NCBI GenBank assembly: GCA_900550815.1
Contig: URTW01000018.1
Span: 1 to 18,029, forward strand
Source: an uncultured Collinsella sp.
Lineage (GTDB): Bacteria > Actinomycetota > Coriobacteriia > Coriobacteriales > Coriobacteriaceae
Direction of reading: 5' to 3'
Length of the DNA: 18,029 bases
Positions 13,710-18,029 of this stretch are shown here, piece after piece (the stretch's first letter is position 1; every line of letters starts with the position of its first letter). The notes under the pieces are model-generated. The model was not told where the DNA came from. It made no database searches and was given only the letters and a program-made list of their open reading frames with translations. The position numbers and the translations under genes were made by a program.

Positions 13710-15161
13710 CTAGAAGCTAACGTCGAAGCCAGCGCCAGCGCCCTCTTCATCGGTGGTCGGCACGCCCTTTGCCTTGTTGTAGGCAAAGATCAAGACGATT
13801 GGCACGATAAAGGCGATGAGATTGCCAGCCACATACCACACGAGGGTCTCGGGCGTGACGATGAGCAGGCCAAGCACGCCGGTCAGACCCTGACCGATAG
13901 CGCGCACCTCAAAGAGCTTGACGAAGGCACCGCCGCAGCCTGCACCGATGCATGCGCAGATGAACGGAATGATCGAATAGCGCATGTTTGCAGCAAAGAT
14001 AGCGGGCTCGGAGATTCCGACCAGCGTCGGGATAAAGGACGACATGCAGATGTTGCGCTCTTTGGAGTGCTTCTTGTGAATGAGGTACATACCGATGGCG
14101 CCGCCGCCCTGGGCGATGATGGAAACCGACCAGATGGCCTGGATGTAGTTGAAGCCAGTCGTGGCAACAAGGTTTGCCTCGATACCCTGGATGAACTGAT
14201 GCGTACCGGTAACGACGAGCGGCTGCAGGAACGCGGCGAAGACAAAGGCACCAAAGACGCCCATCCTGTTGTACAGGATATCGATTACGCCGGCGAGGAC
14301 GTCACCGATCAGGTTACCGAGCGGGCCGAACACGGTGAACAGGGCGACGTTAGCAAGAATCAGGGTAACGGTCGGGACAAAGACGAACGAAACGACCTCG
14401 GGGATGTACTTCTGGGCAATCTTTTCGACCTTGGCCATAAACCAGGCGGTCAGAATTGCAGGGAACACGCCGCCCTGGAAAGCAACCATGGGAATGGAGA
14501 GCGGACCAAAGTTCCAGTACTCAGCACCCGTCGGGTCCATAACGAACGTGTTGCGGTTCATAAGGCTCGGGTGAACCATGACGATACCGACGAGGATGCC
14601 CAGAATCGGGTTACCGCCAAAACGCTTCACCGCGCTGTACATAACCAGGACAGGCAGGTAGTCGAACGTGGTGGCGATAATGGCAAAGAAGCTTGCGAGG
14701 TTCTTGAGGAACTCGCTGTGGTCGGCAAGGCTGCCCTCCATGCCAAAGAGGCCGTTGGCAACGATCAGCGACTTAAGGCCGATGATGATAGCAGCGCCGA
14801 CGAAAGCGGGAATGATGGGGATAAAGATGTCCGAGAATACCTTGAGGACCGAGAAGAACTTGCCCTTCTTGTCCGCCTCGGCGCCCTTGACCTCGGAAGC
14901 GCTGATCTCCTTAACGCCCGTCAGAGCCATAAACTCGTCGTAGACCTTGTTAACGGTACCGGTACCGAAGATGATCATGAGCTGGCCGCTGTTGTACAGC
15001 ACGCCCTTGACGCCATCGATGTTCTCGAGCTCGGCCTTGTTGTACTTGCTCGTATCCTTGAGCACCAGACGCAGACGCGTAACGCAATGCGTGGCGCCCT
15101 CGATGTTCTCCAGACCGCCGACGTTATCGACGACTTGCTGAGACACTACTTTGTAGTCCAT
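13710..15161 (-). CDS. scrA: PTS sucrose/beta-glucoside-type permease EIIBC
   Basis: Membrane permease that imports and phosphorylates a sugar. The 483-residue protein has an N-terminal EIIB domain (about 1-85) with the phospho-cysteine Cys26 in GATHCVTRLRL. An EIIC domain of roughly ten membrane segments follows (about 105-475), containing GTHQFIQGIEANL and the substrate-site motif GISEPAIF. No EIIA domain is fused and none is encoded nearby, so a IIA protein must come from elsewhere. Sucrose is the likely substrate because the gene lies between two GH32 genes. Trehalose and beta-glucoside permeases share this architecture. The ATG at 15161 is preferred (GGAG six bases upstream); the ATG at 15173 is too close to AAAGG. 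It starts 45 bases after the upstream GH32 gene. Confidence 0.9.
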   Translation of the reverse strand: MDYKVVSQQVVDNVGGLENIEGATHCVTRLRLVLKDTSKYNKAELENIDGVKGVLYNSGQLMIIFGTGTVNKVYDEFMALTGVKEISASEVKGAEADKKGKFFSVLKVFSDIFIPIIPAFVGAAIIIGLKSLIVANGLFGMEGSLADHSEFLKNLASFFAIIATTFDYLPVLVMYSAVKRFGGNPILGILVGIVMVHPSLMNRNTFVMDPTGAEYWNFGPLSIPMVAFQGGVFPAILTAWFMAKVEKIAQKYIPEVVSFVFVPTVTLILANVALFTVFGPLGNLIGDVLAGVIDILYNRMGVFGAFVFAAFLQPLVVTGTHQFIQGIEANLVATTGFNYIQAIWSVSIIAQGGGAIGMYLIHKKHSKERNICMSSFIPTLVGISEPAIFAANMRYSIIPFICACIGAGCGGAFVKLFEVRAIGQGLTGVLGLLIVTPETLVWYVAGNLIAFIVPIVLIFAYNKAKGVPTTDEEGAGAGFDVSF

Positions 15162-15206
15162 GTTCCTCTCCATTCCTTTACGAAATCATAAGACGTTTTG
15201 ATGCCA

Positions 15207-16589
15207 TTACAGAGACGCGATCGTTGCATTTGCGCACTTAAGCGTACCGTCGGTGACCGTCAGCGCCACACCCTGGCCCTGCTTATTGCAGAATCGAGCG
15301 TTAAGCGCAACATCATCGACAAAGATGGTTGCGATATCGTCGTCAACGACCAGGCGCACATGATGAGTGCCCTCGCCCTTAAAGAACAACGGACGCTCGA
15401 GGCCCATGTTGTTGACCTGGAACCACGGATACTGGGGGGCCGCCGTAAACTCGAGCTTGCCCTCACGCAGGTTGGCGCGGAACTCATAGGCAAGACCGGA
15501 CTCGGCGTCCTCGGCAAGCTTCACCGAGAAGCCGGCAGCGTCACCGGCGAGCTCGATGTCGGCATCGAGCATATAGGTGGAACCGGCATCCGCGGCGAGC
15601 ACCTGCTCGACCTTGCCCGACTCGCAGGAGAGCTCAAAGGCCTCGACTGCCTTAGCCTCGCCAAAGGCGCCAAGCATGCTGTCGGGGAGCTTGGTGCCGA
15701 GCGTTCCGTCAACACGCTGAACGATCTCGAGAGGCATAAAGGTGCCACCCCACAGGTAAGAGCTGGGGTCACCGCCCTCGTCACGCGTAGGAACCCAACC
15801 AAAGAGAACGCGGCGCTCGCCGTCAAATGCGGTACGCGCGGCATAGTACGCGCGGCCATCGAAGGAATCGTCCGCAGGAGTGATCCAAGGACCGTTGATA
15901 GAGCGAGACATGCGGTAACGGGTCTTGTTGCCATCACTGTACTCGGAGAACACCAGATACCACCAGTCGCCCATCTTAAAGAGATCAGGCATCTCGAACA
16001 TGGTGTACAGGCCCGGATTCCACCAGTCGCCCTGGAACTCCCAGGTATCCAGGTCCTTGGAGGTGAACTTGACCAGACGACCGGTCATCAGACGCTTGTC
16101 CTCGCCCACACGCGTGCCGAGGATGAGCATGTACTCTTCGTTCTCCTCATCCCAAAGCACAAAGGGATCGCGCCAGTTGCGGTCATCGTAACCCTCCTGG
16201 GGCGGAAGCAGCGTCTCGGCGATGTTCTTCTCCCACTTGACGGCGTCGTCACTCGTTGCGTGAAGAAGAACCTGCTTCATCAAGCGTGCCTTGACCTTAT
16301 CGCGATTGCAACCAGTGTAGAGCGCATGGTACTTGTCGCCCACCTTAAACACCGTGCCGGCATAAACATACTGGTCGACTTCCTCGTCGCCGCCACGCTC
16401 AAGGCTCTCGCCAAAGTCTTTGTAATTGACGAAGTCCTTGGTTGTCGCGAGTGCCCAGCCAAACGGCTCTCCGAAAGGTCCGGGGTTTCGCGTGTCACGC
16501 TGATGATAGAGATAGAACGTGCCGTCCTCGCCGTACGGCATGATGTCGCCTACCCAAATTCCCTCAGGCTGGTAATACACCTTGTGCAT
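15207..16589 (-). CDS. GH32-family glycoside hydrolase, variant active-site motif
   Basis: A 460-residue cytosolic protein of the GH32 fold that acts on fructosides; the exact substrate is unknown. The usual nucleophile motif WMNDPNG is replaced by WVGDIMPYG (12-20), leaving Asp15 as presumed nucleophile. The stabiliser RDP is present (140-142, WRDPF), and the acid/base Glu is probably Glu199 in FEMPD (canonical ECPD). RDTRNPGPFGEPFGWALATTKDF (31-53) follows strand one. The C-terminal ~150 residues form the beta-sandwich. It is the first gene of the operon, with a strong AAAGGAAG ribosome site and the main operator/promoter region directly upstream. It is too divergent from the ScrB in the same operon to be a recent duplicate. 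A substrate such as a phosphorylated fructo-oligosaccharide or difructoside is speculative. Confidence 0.82.
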   Translation of the reverse strand: MHKVYYQPEGIWVGDIMPYGEDGTFYLYHQRDTRNPGPFGEPFGWALATTKDFVNYKDFGESLERGGDEEVDQYVYAGTVFKVGDKYHALYTGCNRDKVKARLMKQVLLHATSDDAVKWEKNIAETLLPPQEGYDDRNWRDPFVLWDEENEEYMLILGTRVGEDKRLMTGRLVKFTSKDLDTWEFQGDWWNPGLYTMFEMPDLFKMGDWWYLVFSEYSDGNKTRYRMSRSINGPWITPADDSFDGRAYYAARTAFDGERRVLFGWVPTRDEGGDPSSYLWGGTFMPLEIVQRVDGTLGTKLPDSMLGAFGEAKAVEAFELSCESGKVEQVLAADAGSTYMLDADIELAGDAAGFSVKLAEDAESGLAYEFRANLREGKLEFTAAPQYPWFQVNNMGLERPLFFKGEGTHHVRLVVDDDIATIFVDDVALNARFCNKQGQGVALTVTDGTLKCANATIASL

Positions 16590-16632
16590 CCGAGACTTCC
16601 TTTCTCACGAGATACTAACTCGGTACAACTGC

Positions 16633-16661
16633 AAGATATGTCAATCGTTTTCATATGTCAA
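16633..16661 (-). promoter_or_regulatory. Promoter of the sucrose/fructoside operon
   Basis: Leftward, a perfect -35 TTGACA (16661-16656), a 17-base spacer and TATCTT (16638-16633, 4/6). The start would be near 16626, about 37 bases before the GH32 ATG. Operators cover the -35 and the whole spacer. Confidence 0.75.
16638..16654. promoter_or_regulatory. LacI-type operator O1
   Basis: ATGTCAATCGTTTTCAT, an imperfect dyad centred on CG, fills the promoter spacer and touches the -10. Binding here would block RNA polymerase. Confidence 0.75.
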
Positions 16662-16671
16662 ACGTTTTCAC
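16655..16671. promoter_or_regulatory. LacI-type operator O2
   Basis: ATGTCAAACGTTTTCAC abuts O1 exactly (centres 17 bp apart) and contains the -35 hexamer. It differs from O1 at two positions. Confidence 0.75.
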
Positions 16672-16701
16672 ACCAATACGTCTTTTCGCAGTTCCAGTCG
16701 T

Positions 16702-16718
16702 CGGCAAACGGTTGACAT
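16702..16718. promoter_or_regulatory. Upstream LacI-type operator O3
   Basis: CGGCAAACGGTTGACAT is the same motif in the opposite orientation, 46 bp upstream of O2. A degraded partial copy (CGGCGAACGGT) follows at 16723-16733. It could allow looping or cooperative binding. Confidence 0.55.
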
Positions 16719-16773
16719 ATACCGGCGAACGGTCATCAGAGGCGTTTGAGGAATTCTTTTGGCACGGGATGAA

Positions 16774-17784
16774 CTACGCGGTTTTACCCTCAATGAGTTC
16801 AACGGGGAGCTTGATATTCGATTCGGGCTTTTCGCCGTTAACAAGAGCGACGATGGATTGCGCCGCGAGCTCACCGATGCGATCGATATCTTGGCGTACG
16901 GTTGTTAAGTCAGGCATAAACGTCATAGTGCGGCGGGCACCATCCGCGCCCACGACCTTAATATCATCCGGAGCGCTCAAGCCGCGCTGCTTCATCACGT
17001 TAAGACAGATAGCCGCCATCGTGTCGTCTCCCGCAAAGATGCCGTCAATATCGGGGTTCTCATCGAGGATCTTCGCAACGACCGCGCTCTTTTCGTCGTC
17101 GGGCTTAACGAACTCGACCTCACGGACAAGCGCGGGCAAACCGGCCTGCTCAACAACATCGAGGTAGGCATCGGTACGCTTATTGGCAGGCATGCGCATG
17201 CGGCTATTGCTGCGCAGGCACAGGATGCGTGAACATCCGTCATCGATCAGGCGACGCGTGGCAAGTTCGCCGATGCTATAGCTGTCGCTCGCAATCTGAA
17301 CAGAGGCTTCGCCAAGGTCGCAGTCGATACCAACCAGACTCAAGCCCATCTCGGCATACGCCTCAGCACCGATATTAAGCGAGTTGACGATGACGCCATC
17401 AACCATATTGCGTCGAAGCATGTCGATATAAGAGCGCTCAAGCTCGGGTCGATTGGCGCTATTGCACAGCAGCATCTTAAAACCGTTTTCGGCCAGGGTA
17501 TGCTCAATGACTTGAACCACTTGGGCATGAAACGGACTGCTGACATAGGGGACGATCATACCGATAAGATTCAGGCGACCGTTGAGCATGGCACGGGCGA
17601 TATCGTTGGGCGTATAGTTGATGCGCTTCATCGCGGCATGGACCTTATCGCGGGTCTCTTGGCTAATATAGCCGCGATTATTAAGCACGCGAGATACCGT
17701 AGTAGGCGAAACCCCCGCCACCGCCGCAACTTCCTTGATGCCAGGCTTAGCCGTATCCTTAGAACGAGCACTCTCGCGAGCCAT
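16774..17784 (-). CDS. LacI-family transcriptional repressor of the sucrose locus
   Basis: DNA-binding regulator of sugar genes. The 336-residue protein has an N-terminal LacI helix-turn-helix (about 15-36; GIKEVAAVAGVSPTTVSRVLN), the hinge region NDIARAMLNGR (60-70) and a periplasmic-binding-protein-like effector domain from LNLIGMIVPYVSSPF onward. The late GIFAGDDTMA and VVGADG motifs are typical of the family. The ATG at 17784 is set by GGAGGG four bases upstream; ATGs at 17799 and 17805 lack ribosome sites, and the latter lies in the operator. The operator at its own start implies autorepression. Its operon targets lie immediately downstream on the same strand with no clear terminator between, so some read-through is likely. 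The effector is probably a sucrose-derived sugar or phosphate (inferred). Confidence 0.9.
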   Translation of the reverse strand: MARESARSKDTAKPGIKEVAAVAGVSPTTVSRVLNNRGYISQETRDKVHAAMKRINYTPNDIARAMLNGRLNLIGMIVPYVSSPFHAQVVQVIEHTLAENGFKMLLCNSANRPELERSYIDMLRRNMVDGVIVNSLNIGAEAYAEMGLSLVGIDCDLGEASVQIASDSYSIGELATRRLIDDGCSRILCLRSNSRMRMPANKRTDAYLDVVEQAGLPALVREVEFVKPDDEKSAVVAKILDENPDIDGIFAGDDTMAAICLNVMKQRGLSAPDDIKVVGADGARRTMTFMPDLTTVRQDIDRIGELAAQSIVALVNGEKPESNIKLPVELIEGKTA

Positions 17785-17803
17785 AGCACCCTCCCCCATC
17801 AAC

Positions 17804-17820
17804 ATGTCATACGTTTACAT
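17804..17820. promoter_or_regulatory. LacI-type operator O4 at the repressor gene
   Basis: ATGTCATACGTTTACAT, 20 bases before the repressor ATG, matches O1 and O2 over ATGTCA-N-ACGTTT-like positions and is the most symmetric copy. It indicates autoregulation and links the four sites to this repressor. Confidence 0.7.
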
Positions 17821-17924
17821 ACGAACAAAGCATACCCCAACAAGAGCGGGAAGACGGTAACAGTACAAGTAAGTAAACGACTCATCCAAATAATTAGGAG
17901 AGTTCCGCCTAAAGGGTGACTACA

Positions 17925-18029
17925 CAGGACCCCCGCCGGGGGGGGGAAAAGAGTTATAAAAAAAAAAAAAACAAGAAAAAACAGAGCAAGCGGCGACCCG
18001 CCCCGCACCGGAGGCAAAACAAAAAAAAG
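17925..18029. other. Low-complexity contig end
   Basis: A G run (about 17938-17946) is followed by A-rich sequence with long A stretches to the end. It looks like a low-quality assembly end and no gene is supported. The stretch 17821-17924 is ordinary upstream sequence; I see no confident promoter for the repressor in it. Confidence 0.7.

Noticed and set aside
14067..16715. Two long rightward frames (374 and 505 residues) opposite the permease and the GH32 gene
   Set aside because: Both mirror strongly supported genes, and their translations show shadow-like composition without recognisable domains.
17799..18017. 72-residue leftward frame at the right end
   Set aside because: It begins in the low-complexity contig end, encodes a Phe/Leu run from the A-tract, and covers the repressor's operator.

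Overview
The window looks like a complete assembled contig of about 18 kb from a GC-rich, saccharolytic anaerobe of the Coriobacteriia, most likely Collinsella or a close relative. That placement is an inference from base composition, protein style and gene content (a pyruvate formate-lyase activase, a sucrose-type PTS with GH32 enzymes, a DegV protein). No rRNA or other marker is present to prove it. Both ends are homopolymer-rich (poly-C on the left, G and A runs on the right) and look like sequencing or assembly artefacts.

Region 1 (about 180-5630) is an aspartate-to-threonine block. lysC and then asd run leftward; thrC and then thrB run rightward from the divergent lysC/thrC gap. These four enzymes cover aspartate to aspartate semialdehyde and homoserine to threonine. 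Homoserine dehydrogenase, the step between, is not here. thrB is bracketed by two long nested palindromes (4467-4578 and 5496-5620). A third, smaller palindrome lies between lysC and asd.

Region 2 (about 5700-7170) is an AT-richer accessory island: a DUF3990 protein (ADP-ribosyltransferase-like fold) followed by an overlapping gene for a protein with a C-terminal XRE helix-turn-helix. The pair looks like a toxin-antitoxin module. A 47-bp palindrome holding two 16-bp operator-like sites lies just upstream.

Region 3 (about 7200-12050) is housekeeping, all leftward: engB (ribosome-assembly GTPase), mtnN (MTA/SAH nucleosidase), a membrane-anchored penicillin-binding/beta-lactamase-fold serine hydrolase, pflA without an adjacent pflB, and a DegV-family protein with a structured leader.

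Region 4 (about 12166-17820) is a leftward sucrose/fructoside utilisation locus. It encodes a LacI-family repressor, a GH32 enzyme with an unusual nucleophile motif, a PTS EIIBC permease lacking a IIA domain, and a canonical sucrose-6-phosphate hydrolase. Four copies of a 17-bp LacI-type operator (two abutting across a promoter with a perfect -35, one further upstream, one at the repressor's own start) explain control: the sugar would be imported as a phosphate ester, cleaved by the GH32 enzymes, and would relieve repression.

No intergenic gap exceeds 300 bases. No tRNA, rRNA, CRISPR array, intact insertion sequence or transposase gene was seen. The most interesting parts are the DUF3990/XRE module with its twin operators, the two nested palindromes around thrB, and the variant GH32 enzyme.
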